Positions 32,450 through 41,148 of a DNA stretch of 48,709 nucleotides are shown piece by piece. The position numbers and the translations under genes are program-made. The notes beneath the pieces were generated by a model that was not told where the DNA came from, made no database searches, and was given only the letters and a program-made list of their open reading frames with translations. Each line of letters begins with the position of its first letter. Position 1 is the stretch's first letter. Source of the stretch: Pantoea sp. AS-PWVM4 (GTDB lineage Bacteria > Pseudomonadota > Gammaproteobacteria > Enterobacterales > Enterobacteriaceae); NCBI RefSeq assembly GCF_000468095.1, contig NZ_ASZC01000028.1, positions 1 through 48,709 on the forward strand. The letters are read 5' to 3'.

Positions 32450-33307
32450 TCAGACGGAGCGCCAGCTGCTTAAGAAATTCATCAGCAGTTGATTTACTTT
32501 TTCAGGCTGCTCCTCCTGGGGCAAATGCCCACACTGTTCAATGGCGATGGCCTGCACGTCATCGGCCATTTCAGACCAGACACTTGCCATGTCAAACAGT
32601 TTTCCGACCGCATGAAAATCCGCTCCCCACAATGACATCACCGGGCAGGCAATTTTGATCTCTGCGTCTTCGAGGTCTTGCGCAATATCCTGTGCGTTGG
32701 CCCGATAATCCGCCATAGCTCCACGGACAGCACCAGGCGCCTGATAAGACTTCACATAGGTATCAAACGCTTCTCCACTGATGGTAGAAGGATCATAAGT
32801 CCAGTCGGAGAAGAAGTGACGCAACCAGATGTGTTCACGACCGGCGATAAGCGCCTCCGGGAGATCAGGAACCAGGTGGAACAGGAAGAACCAGTACGCT
32901 TTGGCAATCGAAGCATTCAGATCACGCGCAACAATGCGAGTTGGAACGTTATCCATCACTACCAGGCGATCAACAAGCTCCGGGTAATCCTTGGCAAAGC
33001 GGGTCGCCACGCGCGCACCACGGTCATGACCAACCAGGGCAACTTTATGGATGTCGAGTTCTCGCATCAACTCGCGAATATCAAGCGCCATGTTGCGCTT
33101 ATCGTAGCCAGATGCTGGTTTATCCGTCTCACCGTAACCGCGAAGATCAGGTGCAATCACGCGAAATTGTTTAGATAAGACCGGAATTTGATGCCGCCAC
33201 GCATAGTTTGTTTCCGGGAATCCATGCAGCAGAATAACAGGTGCTCCCTCCCCTTCCTCAACAACAAATTGCCGAATACCATTGGCCTGAACTGTATAGC
33301 TTTTCAT
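32450..33307 (-). CDS. alpha/beta hydrolase, fluoroacetate dehalogenase-like
   Basis: 285 aa. Motifs are the oxyanion HGFPE (29-32), nucleophile Asp95 in GHDRGARV, acid Asp119 (VVMDN) and His261 (QCGHLPQEEQPEKV). The two arginines after the nucleophile (DRGAR, Arg96 and Arg99) match the carboxylate-binding arginines of fluoroacetate dehalogenases; epoxide hydrolases lack them. The downstream DYRAN tyrosine is also in place. The expected His-Trp halide pocket pair in the lid is not clear (REHIWLRHFFSDW). A haloacid or related ester hydrolase is plausible; an epoxide hydrolase cannot be excluded. Confidence 0.85.
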   Translation of the reverse strand: MKSYTVQANGIRQFVVEEGEGAPVILLHGFPETNYAWRHQIPVLSKQFRVIAPDLRGYGETDKPASGYDKRNMALDIRELMRELDIHKVALVGHDRGARVATRFAKDYPELVDRLVVMDNVPTRIVARDLNASIAKAYWFFLFHLVPDLPEALIAGREHIWLRHFFSDWTYDPSTISGEAFDTYVKSYQAPGAVRGAMADYRANAQDIAQDLEDAEIKIACPVMSLWGADFHAVGKLFDMASVWSEMADDVQAIAIEQCGHLPQEEQPEKVNQLLMNFLSSWRSV

Positions 33308-33344
33308 AACTCACCCTTTTGGTTGAACACATTGATATTTAACT

Positions 33345-34325
33345 TCACTTCAGCAAAGGAACGTCATCCGCGCGTTTATAGGGGCCATACAGAGCGGGTG
33401 CCCAATTGAATTTCTTACCTTCCTGCGTGACATGACCGATACCAGGGAATGGTAAGTGAGCGGCAGCCAACCATTCGCCATCTGATGCCAACTTTGAGAA
33501 TTCCTTTTCGCGTGACTCTGTCGCCTTTTCAGGATCGACATCAAAACGAATGGCAACATCGGGATGATCAAACTGCACTGCGGCGTTATGGATTAAGTCG
33601 CCGATAAATGTGATTGCGGCACCCCTGGACGTAAATCGATAAACAGCACTTCCAGGCGTATGACCAACAGCGTAAGAGGCCTTGACTTCCGGGATTGGCG
33701 ATGCCGGCGGAACAAAGGTCTTCAGGTGCCCACTGGCTTTGTAAGGAGCAAGAGAATGTTGAGCAATATCGAAATATTCTCTGGCACGCTCTGGCGCAGA
33801 GGCTTTCTTCTGCGGGTCCAGCCAGTAATTGGCTTCCGCCTGGGACACGTAAACCGTCGCATTGGGGAACAGCGCTTTTCCGGATGCATCAACCAGACCA
33901 CAAACATGATCCAAATGCAGGTGAGTCAGGAAGATAGTGTCGACCTGCGCTGGCTGGTAGCCAGAGGCCTGAATGTTAGGCACCAACTGCCCGGCCGTCT
34001 GCGGCACACACTGCCCGGCGCCACTATCAACCATCACCAGGTGCTTCCCGGTGTTAATCAGGAATGCATTAAATGTCGTTGGCATCCTGTCCGGACCAAT
34101 TGCCTGGCGTGCAAGAAGCGCACGAACCTTTTCCGCAGACAGCCCTTGCAACAAGCCTGGGGACAGGTCATTGTAGCCGTCAAACAAAGCAGTGACCTCG
34201 TAATCCCCCACCGCCAGACGGTAGTACCCAGGAACCTGTTGGCGGATCTGGTCAGGCGCATTGGCCACGGCATGAGCAACAAAAGCCATGCCTGCAATAC
34301 CCAGAACCTTTGCAAAACCTTTCAT
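33345..34325 (-). CDS. exported MBL-fold metallo-hydrolase (lactonase-like)
   Basis: 326 aa from the ATG at 34325, which has a perfect GGAGG site; the open frame continues upstream without one. A signal peptide fills residues 1-23 (KVLGIAGMAFVAHAVANA). The metal motif HxHxDH is THLHLDH (His135, His137, Asp139, His140), followed by a further His in VGHTPGS and Asp in FIGDLIHNA. This resembles periplasmic MBL hydrolases of the AHL-lactonase/methyl-parathion-hydrolase group. It is divergent from a LysR regulator (34522). Quorum-signal or organophosphate hydrolysis is possible but unproven. Confidence 0.9.
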   Translation of the reverse strand: MKGFAKVLGIAGMAFVAHAVANAPDQIRQQVPGYYRLAVGDYEVTALFDGYNDLSPGLLQGLSAEKVRALLARQAIGPDRMPTTFNAFLINTGKHLVMVDSGAGQCVPQTAGQLVPNIQASGYQPAQVDTIFLTHLHLDHVCGLVDASGKALFPNATVYVSQAEANYWLDPQKKASAPERAREYFDIAQHSLAPYKASGHLKTFVPPASPIPEVKASYAVGHTPGSAVYRFTSRGAAITFIGDLIHNAAVQFDHPDVAIRFDVDPEKATESREKEFSKLASDGEWLAAAHLPFPGIGHVTQEGKKFNWAPALYGPYKRADDVPLLK

Positions 34326-34521
34326 GAGAACCTCCATTCTATAAATTTCAGCATCAGTGCGCTGATCGACTGCGTTACGCAGCGAACAATCAGACGACAC
34401 GGGACAGGATGGCCATCTCCCTCCAGGAGAGGTGGGCATGAATTGAGGTAAACTATGGCGCTATCACGAAAAATAGTGTAGAGGTGGAATCTGTTACGGC
34501 AATATAACGGAAAACGAGATA

Positions 34522-35394
34522 ATGAAGCTTGAGGACATTGAGGTCTTTGTCGAAGCCGTGCAAATTGGCAGCCTCGCAGGCGCTGCCCGACGGCTCTCAC
34601 TGAGTTCAATGGGGGCGTCCAGAAGCCTGAACAACCTCGAAACGGAGCTCAATGTAAGGCTGGTGCACCGCACCACGCGGGCACTCTCACTCACCAGCGA
34701 CGGCGAGACATTTTACCCCCACGCACTGTCTTTACTGGAGGGAAGAGCCAACGCGTTGGCCGATCTTCGACCGGCAGGGAGTGCCCTTACGGGACATCTA
34801 CGGATAACGGCATCGGCAGCATTTGGCAGAAAGGTTGTAGCACCGATGCTTCCCACATTTATGCTTCAACATCCCTCATTACGTGTCGATTTAGTTACCA
34901 CTGATGAACAGGTGGATATTGTTGGCAAAGGGATTGATGTTGCGATACGCATCGCTCCACTGCGCGATAATCGATTGGTCGCGCGACGACTGGCTGATAA
35001 CCCGCGCGTGCTTTGCGCGTCAGCGGCTTACCTGAGCGCATATGGTTCACCAAGGTCAGTCACTGATCTGATTGCTCATCATTGCCTGCCCACTATCGGC
35101 ACATCGCATTGGGCCTTCCTGGGTGGTGAGAAGAATTTCAGGCAGAAGGTGTCTGGGCGCTTTTCAGCTAACTCGGTTGAAGCCATATACGAAGCCTGTG
35201 CGGGCGGCCTTGGCATCGCCAACCTCTCCCAATGGTACGTCGAACCCTTTATTGAGGCAGGCGTGATCCAGGAAGTAGTACTTGAAGATGCCAGGCCGGA
35301 ACCGTTAGGTATCTGGGCCGTTTATCCAACTTCCCGGCTTGTTCCCTTAAAGGTGAGAATGTTTGTCGAAGCGCTGGAACAGCACCTCACATAA
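34522..35394 (+). CDS. LysR-family transcriptional regulator
   Basis: 290 aa. N-terminal helix-turn-helix (MKLEDIEVFVEAVQIGSLAGAARRLSLSSMGASRSLNNLETELN, LVHRTTRALSLTSDGETFYPHA) of the CrgA/DmlR-like LysR subgroup, then the ligand domain (GHLRITASAAFGRKVVAPMLP, VDIVGKGIDVAIRIAPL). It is divergent from the exported MBL hydrolase with a 196-bp shared control region, so that hydrolase and perhaps the dehalogenase-like gene are the likely targets. Confidence 0.94.
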   Translation: MKLEDIEVFVEAVQIGSLAGAARRLSLSSMGASRSLNNLETELNVRLVHRTTRALSLTSDGETFYPHALSLLEGRANALADLRPAGSALTGHLRITASAAFGRKVVAPMLPTFMLQHPSLRVDLVTTDEQVDIVGKGIDVAIRIAPLRDNRLVARRLADNPRVLCASAAYLSAYGSPRSVTDLIAHHCLPTIGTSHWAFLGGEKNFRQKVSGRFSANSVEAIYEACAGGLGIANLSQWYVEPFIEAGVIQEVVLEDARPEPLGIWAVYPTSRLVPLKVRMFVEALEQHLT

Positions 35395-35435
35395 CTGTTC
35401 GGACATGAAGTCACATGTAATTTGGGATCCCCCAC

Positions 35436-35768
35436 TTACATTTCCCAATGATCATCTACCCATGAAGCAGGGCAATCATCAATTTGTACTTCCCAAACTG
35501 CCGTTGGTAATGCAGATGTTAAATGAGTAAGAGCTTTCAGCCAGTAAATAACCGACTCAACTATTATCGTTTCATCACAATAAGGAAGTTTGGTTGCCCC
35601 CTCAAGTATGTATTCTTCTGATGGCTTCCGGTAAAATGATAGCGTTTCACCTTCATTTTTATAAGGAAACCCTTGGTTAAACATGTCTGTAATGGCCAAG
35701 AGACTGACATTTTCAGCCGTTGTAATGGGTGAATTTCTTTTAGCTGAATAATAAATAGATACGCTCAT
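35436..35768 (-). CDS. hypothetical protein (110 aa), immunity-protein-like
   Basis: I start at the ATG at 35768 because GGGGAG lies 3 bp upstream; a start at 35810 has no such site. The protein is soluble and begins SVSIYYSAKRNSPITTAENVSLL. The acidic C-terminal half (WEVQIDDCPASWVDDHWEM) is reminiscent of small immunity-type proteins, but I cannot name a family. It lies at the start of an AT-rich run of orphan genes (35436-38423). Confidence 0.6.
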   Translation of the reverse strand: MSVSIYYSAKRNSPITTAENVSLLAITDMFNQGFPYKNEGETLSFYRKPSEEYILEGATKLPYCDETIIVESVIYWLKALTHLTSALPTAVWEVQIDDCPASWVDDHWEM

Positions 35769-35893
35769 GCTCTCCCCACAGAAATTCATATACTTGAATA
35801 AAAAACACAACCGCGATTTAAACCGACATCATCAGCGGGAAATTTTCCCATTTTAAATTTCATCAGCAAATCTAAGAATTTCATAATTACCAT

Positions 35894-36382
35894 TCACTGA
35901 CAATATTTTTCGTTCATCTCATTAAATGACCTAATCTGCAAGCGATACTCATCAACCAGGAACCTATCATCAATTGTGTATGCAATGGGGCGACGTGAGT
36001 ATTTAACGTTCAATATCAGGTGGTAGGGCTCTGAAGAGATAAACCTGACACCTATTTTTCGGTTGATTTTTGTTCGGCCAGAAATGATTCCGCACACATA
36101 ATCCGCACCCTCAAAGCGATGAGTGCTTATCTGAGAGAATGATATTGGCTTAGAGAAATCAATATCACTATCGCAAAACCCTAACATCATTTTCTTATTT
36201 CGTTCATTTGAAATGTCTTTTGCAACAAGATCTTTGAATAAAGAGCAACTTTCCGAGGAGCTTGCTACCTTTTCAAGAAAGCCAATCACATATGGCTTAA
36301 TGTTTTCATACTGGAGATTCTCCTGGCCATACGATAATGGAACGATAGCGAATAGAATCAATGCTGTTAGAAAATTTCTCAT
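35894..36382 (-). CDS. exported hypothetical protein (162 aa)
   Basis: Signal peptide at residues 1-19 (FLTALILFAIVPLSYG, cleavage before QEN). The mature protein has four cysteines (SCSLF, GFCDS, YVCGI, KYCQ), which could form disulfides in the periplasm. It is basic in the C-terminal half. I recognise no family. It stands alone in AT-rich DNA. The 176 bp before the next gene hold no gene. Confidence 0.65.
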   Translation of the reverse strand: MRNFLTALILFAIVPLSYGQENLQYENIKPYVIGFLEKVASSSESCSLFKDLVAKDISNERNKKMMLGFCDSDIDFSKPISFSQISTHRFEGADYVCGIISGRTKINRKIGVRFISSEPYHLILNVKYSRRPIAYTIDDRFLVDEYRLQIRSFNEMNEKYCQ

Positions 36383-36558
36383 GGGCTTTCTTCCGTGAAC
36401 AGATATCCATGTTACATCGGCAAAAAATCATCTAACTTTAACCACCCGTGAGCACCAGTCACTTCAGGCACCTGAATTGCATTGTGCCGCTCCGTTTTGA
36501 TTATTGAGGGGCACTGTATGTTTACTAATCAGCAACAGGAAACCGTCAATGTGGCTTC

Positions 36559-37062
36559 CTAACGGGTAAAAGTTCTTTTTACACGAACTGATGTGATGAA
36601 GTATGGAATCCAGATAAGAGCCGTTATCACATTTCTAAAAACAGGAACGAGCTCATTATATCCAATTTTAGCGCCGGGAATTAACCGGTAAAGCATATAG
36701 ACATTCAGTGACATCGTCGCCACGACTGATATCAAAAAGAAAATGAAAAGCTTTGGCAACAGCTTTTTCTTCTTTAAAAAAAACGAAAGAACGGTGACTG
36801 AGAACAAGAACTCCCCGATATAAATAGCAATGGAGAGTATGAAGAATATTTTTGCATTTGCATTCAATTGCGCATAATTTTCTGTCAAAAATTTAAACGC
36901 ATCTGTCATTACAAACAGATAAGAAGCAGCAGTAACGATCAATCCTATGAGGGGTAAAAACAGAAATCCGCCAATTTTCCTGAAATGCTTTTCTTCACAT
37001 TCATCGCAAAACTCTCTGTCCTGAGGTATTTCCACCCCACACTTTGTGCATCCCCATTCCAT
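36559..37062 (-). CDS. zinc-ribbon DUF2569-type membrane protein
   Basis: 167 aa with AAGG 7 bp before the ATG. The N-terminal zinc ribbon is CTKCGVEIPQDREFCDEC (two CxxC knuckles). Four membrane segments follow, the first reading KIGGFLFLPLIGLIVTAASYLF, a pattern of DUF2569 (YdgK-like) proteins. The function of the family is unknown. Again a solitary gene in AT-rich DNA. Confidence 0.72.
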   Translation of the reverse strand: MEWGCTKCGVEIPQDREFCDECEEKHFRKIGGFLFLPLIGLIVTAASYLFVMTDAFKFLTENYAQLNANAKIFFILSIAIYIGEFLFSVTVLSFFLKKKKLLPKLFIFFLISVVATMSLNVYMLYRLIPGAKIGYNELVPVFRNVITALIWIPYFITSVRVKRTFTR

Positions 37063-37415
37063 ATATGGACCTTAGAAATATTTATATCGTTATTATTATA
37101 TTATGCGATCAGTGTCGTGGGCGCAACCGCATCGAAAGTAATGCATGCAACAATGATAATATCAGAATAAATTTGAGTTAAGGTGAATATTCACAGTGTC
37201 GGTAATCATCTTGCCGAAGGCGCTCAGATACTCGTCACCTTCTGGCAGCGCATTGTGCTAAATTTTTCGCTCCTCTTGCCGATTATGTTCCAGTACCCTG
37301 GGTGAAGCTCGTATGTTGGCAAATAGCATGTGGATTAATGAAATTCATCCTTGTGTTAACACAACATTATTGATAAATAAAAGCTATCATAAATTTTTAT
37401 AGAGGGAGTTATGTC
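37063..37415. other. gap with possible gene remnant
   Basis: 353 bp without an intact gene. On the minus strand around 37160-37260 one frame reads HNALPEGDEYLSAFGKMITD followed by TVNIH and a nearby stop, which looks like the C-terminal end of a lost gene. I cannot assign it. The right end (37390-37415) holds the GGGAG ribosome-binding site of the broken gene at 37416. Confidence 0.3.
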
Positions 37416-38423
37416 ATGACACTTGAGGACAGTCTTCAACAGGAAGTTATTTCTTCTATAAAAAAATCATTAAGTTTTAATAGCTTTTATCAGAGAATCA
37501 GACCCGACATCACCGTATTTATTGCCGCAACGTCGAAACTTCCGCTAAAATAATTAGATGAGTGGGAGCGTCTTATCCGCTGGACAATTTACGCATCGGC
37601 ACAGGCATCTGCAAAGCAAAATGGCGATGAAAAAAACCAGCAATTTGGTTCTCTTTCCTGGCTGGATGTATGCAATGCTGATGGTTTCAAACGGGAGAGA
37701 GCATTACGGACATTAACAGGCGGCGCACCAAACAGTTTCGTGTTCGCGTTGGCAATACGACGGCTAAATGACTGGGTTCCTCAGGTAAGGGCTGCGGCAT
37801 GTGACAGGTTGCTGTTAATCGCTGAGTTAACAGATCCGGAAATCATCATAGATGTCTTATTCATTACATTTCCCTATTGGGATTCATGGGGAAGAACGGG
37901 GAGTACAGAAAAAGATATTCTGATGAAAATGGTGACATTGGAGAAAATAGCCGAAGAACTGAAAAAACGGCTGATAACATCCCCTTCAGGACCTGTTGCT
38001 ACCATATTCTCTCAGGCAGGACGTAGCGAAGCGTTAGACTCTTTTCTGGGCGAAATTGCTGAGTTATCAGTTCAACCCTCCCTGCGAGCAAAAGCATATC
38101 GTTGCCAGTTTGAAGGGAAGATTGTTTGGGTTGAAGGCATGGCATGGCAGTGGATAGACAAAGTATATGGAATACAACGCCTCACTCCGGTTTTGAATGA
38201 ACGCAAGATTTCCCCAACCAGGCCTTTTCTTGAAAACTTAAAAATGGCAGCAGCTGATCGCTCTCCAATGGTTCGACGCATCGCCGGTGAAATGCTAATC
38301 AGGGAGTCAAAAAATCTTGGCGAGGAGGCATGCAAATTGGCAAAGATATTGGCATCCGACAGATCGCCCTCCGTCGCCGAGCGAGGTAAGTATGCATTAG
38401 CCGATTTAGAAAAGCAGGGATAA
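37416..38423 (+). pseudogene. HEAT-like repeat protein gene interrupted by a stop codon
   Basis: From the ATG at 37416, behind a GGGAG site, the frame is open for 45 codons (TLEDSLQQEVISSIKKSLSF...), meets TAA at 37551, and then continues in the same frame without interruption to 38423. Together this would encode about 335 aa. The second part is helical with HEAT-like repeats (NDWVPQVRAAACDRLLLIAELTDPEIIIDVLF; RSPMVRRIAGEMLIRESKNLGEEACKLAKIL). A single G-to-T or C-to-T change (GAA or CAA to TAA) would explain the stop. Restart at GTG 37740 is possible, giving a 227-aa product. No family is assigned. Confidence 0.7.
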
Positions 38424-38510
38424 TACTCTGTCTCGCTCCATGCCAGGCGCGTTCATGCGTTGTGCCAGACCATTTCATTCTGCCGTCCGGCAAGCGCCGT
38501 GTTGAAAAAG

Positions 38511-38645
38511 TTATGTGGTTCGGTAACCAAGATATTCAGTAAACTGTTTCACCGCCCGAGAGATTGTGTTTCTGTTTCTGAAAGCCAGCCCGATACGGCG
38601 GTAAGGTGCTATGTCTATCTCCCGGGTAATAGCCTTTACTTATTA
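38511..38645 (-). pseudogene. C-terminal fragment of a LysR regulator
   Basis: The minus strand reads EIDIAPYRRIGLAFRNRNTI followed by SRAVKQFTEYLGYRTT and a stop at 38511. This is the typical last 40 residues of LysR ligand-binding domains. The frame is closed just upstream, so the rest of the gene is gone, probably replaced by the locus at 38636. Confidence 0.6.
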
Positions 38646-39247
38646 ACGCCTGGAGTAGTCTCAGAATTTTCGACCTTTGCTTTTACGGCCATTAATGTCC
38701 TCTTGCGGATCCAACCACTTCCTGCACGGATTGCCAGCCAGTAAGCAGCCATTCTGCACTGCGTGGCCAGGTCCGGACAGTAGATGAACGTTTCTGTACA
38801 AAGCTCATGCTGGCCTGCCATAAGCTGCCTTACCCGATAACGCAGCAGCAGCTTTGCGCTACCCGGTTCGACTGCCTGCTGATAAGCACTGGCATCCGGC
38901 ACCGGTTCCAGGCCGAAATCTGCCCGCCAAAATTGCCCCCTTAAGCCAAAGCACAGCTCAGATGCGGAGCTGACTAAAGGGGTAAAACTGTGCAGCCCAA
39001 AGCTGTTAAAGGCTTCATCAGGCGGATGAGATCGGAGCTTTTGCGGAAACTGTCGTACCGACATTAATGCCCGAATCACTCTATCCTGCCGAATATCAAA
39101 TTCTGCCACTGCCGACAGGATTTTTTCCGGGACGGGAGTATGAATGACAGCCAGATGTTTTTCATGAAACTGGAATTCAGGCAGGTAAAAAGGAACATCT
39201 CGCCATTCAGCCAGCGCTTTACGTGTAACAAATCCCGTCTTTAACAT
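38636..39247 (-). CDS. SRPBCC-like hypothetical protein
   Basis: 203 aa with AAGGGA 8 bp before the ATG. The middle and C-terminal parts (FWRADFGLEPVPDA, AKLLLRYRVRQL, CTETFIYCPDLATQCRMAAYWLAIRAGSGWIRKRTL) resemble START/SRPBCC-like proteins with the YWxxIRxGSGxIR ending. The function is unknown. It lies 31 bp downstream of the YafY-type regulator in the same direction, so the two probably form an operon. Its 3' end overlaps the LysR fragment. Confidence 0.65.
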   Translation of the reverse strand: MLKTGFVTRKALAEWRDVPFYLPEFQFHEKHLAVIHTPVPEKILSAVAEFDIRQDRVIRALMSVRQFPQKLRSHPPDEAFNSFGLHSFTPLVSSASELCFGLRGQFWRADFGLEPVPDASAYQQAVEPGSAKLLLRYRVRQLMAGQHELCTETFIYCPDLATQCRMAAYWLAIRAGSGWIRKRTLMAVKAKVENSETTPGVNK

Positions 39248-39278
39248 GCTGAAATCCCTTTATTCCGCAATATCGGTA

Positions 39279-39974
39279 CTACTTGAATCGTAATAACTCT
39301 GCTTCACGCCATTGTTCCCATCGAGCCCTGAGAACCGTTCTATCCATGCCTGTGTATTCATCCAGCCTAACCACACTGATTAATCGGTCGGTACGAAAAT
39401 GTCGAAAATCCTTTTTATTTTCACACCAGGCAATCAGAAGGCAATGAGTAAGATCATATCCAAGCACAACCGGCCAGACGACCCTTTTAGAGACCTTTCC
39501 TTCAGCCGAGCGGTACTCAAGCAGCAGTTTTTTACTGTCGCGAATGGCGGCCCGGATTTGGCGCGTGTCGGTTTTATTCGCGCCAGTTTCCTCCGGTTTA
39601 ACCGCCACCGCAGAATGATGTAAAAACTGCATCATCTTTCCGGGGATTACTGATGCTATCTTCGACAAAACATCGTTTGCATTGTTGGCAAGGGTGGCAT
39701 CTGGCAATCGTTGCACCAGCTGAACGCCAAGACAAACTGCTTCAAGTTCCTCTGCGGTGAACATTAACGGGGGGAGATCGTAATATTCACTGAGCCTGTA
39801 TCCCGTGCCAGCCTCTCCTTCGACCGGTACACGTTGACCTGCCAAATCCGCCATATCCCGATAAATGGTGCGTTTAGAAACCTCAAGTTCCTCTGCAAGC
39901 CTGGCGGCGGTTACCGGAAGTTTTGTCCGTCGAAGCATCTGGATGATCTGAAAAAGCCGATCTGCACGCCGCAT
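39279..39974 (-). CDS. YafY-type HTH/WYL-domain transcriptional regulator
   Basis: 231 aa. The N-terminal HTH_11 domain is RRADRLFQIIQMLRRTKLPVTAARLAEELEVSKRTIYRDMADL, continuing VPVEGEAGTGYRLSEYYDLPPLMFTAEEL. The C-terminal half is the WYL-type ligand domain (RAAIRDSKKLLLEYRSAEGKVSKRVVWPVVLGYDLTHCLLIAWCE). These regulators often control divergent VOC or SRPBCC genes. Here a VOC gene starts 90 bp away on the other strand and an SRPBCC-like gene follows on the same strand. Confidence 0.93.
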   Translation of the reverse strand: MRRADRLFQIIQMLRRTKLPVTAARLAEELEVSKRTIYRDMADLAGQRVPVEGEAGTGYRLSEYYDLPPLMFTAEELEAVCLGVQLVQRLPDATLANNANDVLSKIASVIPGKMMQFLHHSAVAVKPEETGANKTDTRQIRAAIRDSKKLLLEYRSAEGKVSKRVVWPVVLGYDLTHCLLIAWCENKKDFRHFRTDRLISVVRLDEYTGMDRTVLRARWEQWREAELLRFK

Positions 39975-40064
39975 TTTTTTGTCCCTGTTGCCACCACGTT
40001 GTCAGCAGACCTGAACGATGATGCTCCCGGAGGCTGTACTTCTTGCAGCCAGGAGGAATCAACC

Positions 40065-40463
40065 GTGAAATTAGTATCAATACGTCTTATCGTACAAGAC
40101 ATCAAAGAAGTTGTTAATTTCTATGAAGTAGTTACGGGTTATCAGGCTGAATGGCATGCCCCGGTGTTCGCTGAAATCATCACTCCGGTGGCCGTTATCG
40201 CGATAGGGAGCGTGGAAACGGTCGCGTTGTTCAAAGAAGATTGCGCCCGGCCAGCCTGCAACCAATCCGCCATTATTGAATTTATGGTCAGGGATATTGA
40301 TAAGGAGTTTATGAGATTGAAGGAATATGGTCTGGAGTTTGTCCATCCACCTAAAAATATGCCTTGGGGGAACAGAACCCTGCAAATTCGCGATCCTGAA
40401 GGAACGCTGGTATCACTTTTTACCCCGATGACACCAGCTGCCATCAATCGCTTTCAACGATGA
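40065..40463 (+). CDS. VOC-superfamily protein (glyoxalase/bleomycin-resistance-like)
   Basis: 132 aa from a GTG start with a perfect AGGAGG site 8 bp upstream. The vicinal oxygen chelate pattern is present: VSIRLIVQDIKEVVNFYEVVTGYQ, then AIIEFMVRDIDKEFMRLKEYGLEFVHPP, then RTLQIRDPEGTLVSLFTP. It is divergent from the YafY-type regulator, which probably controls it. The substrate is unknown. Confidence 0.92.
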   Translation: MKLVSIRLIVQDIKEVVNFYEVVTGYQAEWHAPVFAEIITPVAVIAIGSVETVALFKEDCARPACNQSAIIEFMVRDIDKEFMRLKEYGLEFVHPPKNMPWGNRTLQIRDPEGTLVSLFTPMTPAAINRFQR

Positions 40464-40480
40464 CGACATGCCCGTTTCTA

Positions 40481-40502
40481 TTCAGGGCTACGCGGCCCTG
40501 AA
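40481..40502. terminator. hairpin between convergent VOC and GNAT genes
   Basis: TTCAGGGC-TACGCG-GCCCTGAA is a perfect 8-bp GC-rich stem 17 bp after the VOC stop and 28 bp before the end of the convergent GNAT gene. No long T-run is visible. It probably serves both transcripts. Confidence 0.6.
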
Positions 40503-40529
40503 TGCTGGCCGCTTCATTTCACTCGGTCG

Positions 40530-40997
40530 TCAGCGGCTATTTTTGCCACGAAGGTAAATATCAGGTCGGGTAATGGTCCACGCATAGTTTTCTTTATTGA
40601 CGGGTTCATAGCCAAACTTTTCATAGAGCCAAGGCGCGGTTGTTGTGAACAACATGATCCGGCGAAGTTTTTCAAAAACCGGGTGGCGATGAATACACTC
40701 CATAAGCCATCTTCCAAGCCCATCTCCCTGATATTCCTCTAATACGTACACATCGCAGAGGTAAGCGAAGGTCGCATAGTCCGTTATCAGACGAGCAAAG
40801 CCTATTTGGGCTTCATTGTGATAAATACCAAAGTTCAGGCTGTTCTTTGTTGAAGCAGTAACGGTTTCAACATCGATTCCTTTAGCCCATGTGGATCTCG
40901 TCAGGTAATTGTGTACAGCCGGTATGTCTAGCTTTTCGCTGTCTGTACTTACCAGATAATTCTTTTCTCGCCATTCATAAATCGCTGAAATGCTCAT
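40530..40997 (-). CDS. GNAT-family N-acetyltransferase
   Basis: 155 aa from the ATG at 40997, behind AGGT; a longer frame to 41048 lacks a better site. The acetyl-CoA binding region is DVYVLEEYQGDGLGRWLMECI (the Q/RxxGxG/A motif), preceded by the beta strands IGFARLITDYATFAYL and followed by RIMLFTTTAPWLYEKFGYEPV. The acceptor substrate is unknown. Confidence 0.9.
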   Translation of the reverse strand: MSISAIYEWREKNYLVSTDSEKLDIPAVHNYLTRSTWAKGIDVETVTASTKNSLNFGIYHNEAQIGFARLITDYATFAYLCDVYVLEEYQGDGLGRWLMECIHRHPVFEKLRRIMLFTTTAPWLYEKFGYEPVNKENYAWTITRPDIYLRGKNSR

Positions 40998-41148
40998 TTT
41001 TATACCTGTCCAATGGTCAGGGAGAATTTTTTCTTTTGATTCAAGCAATGCAACCAGGCAGGGATCGATACTCTGGCCCGCTTTTGCGCACAGTTGCCCG
41101 GAGGTGTTGTCACAGGCAGCATCATGACAGAAGCGGACGTGGCGGGTT

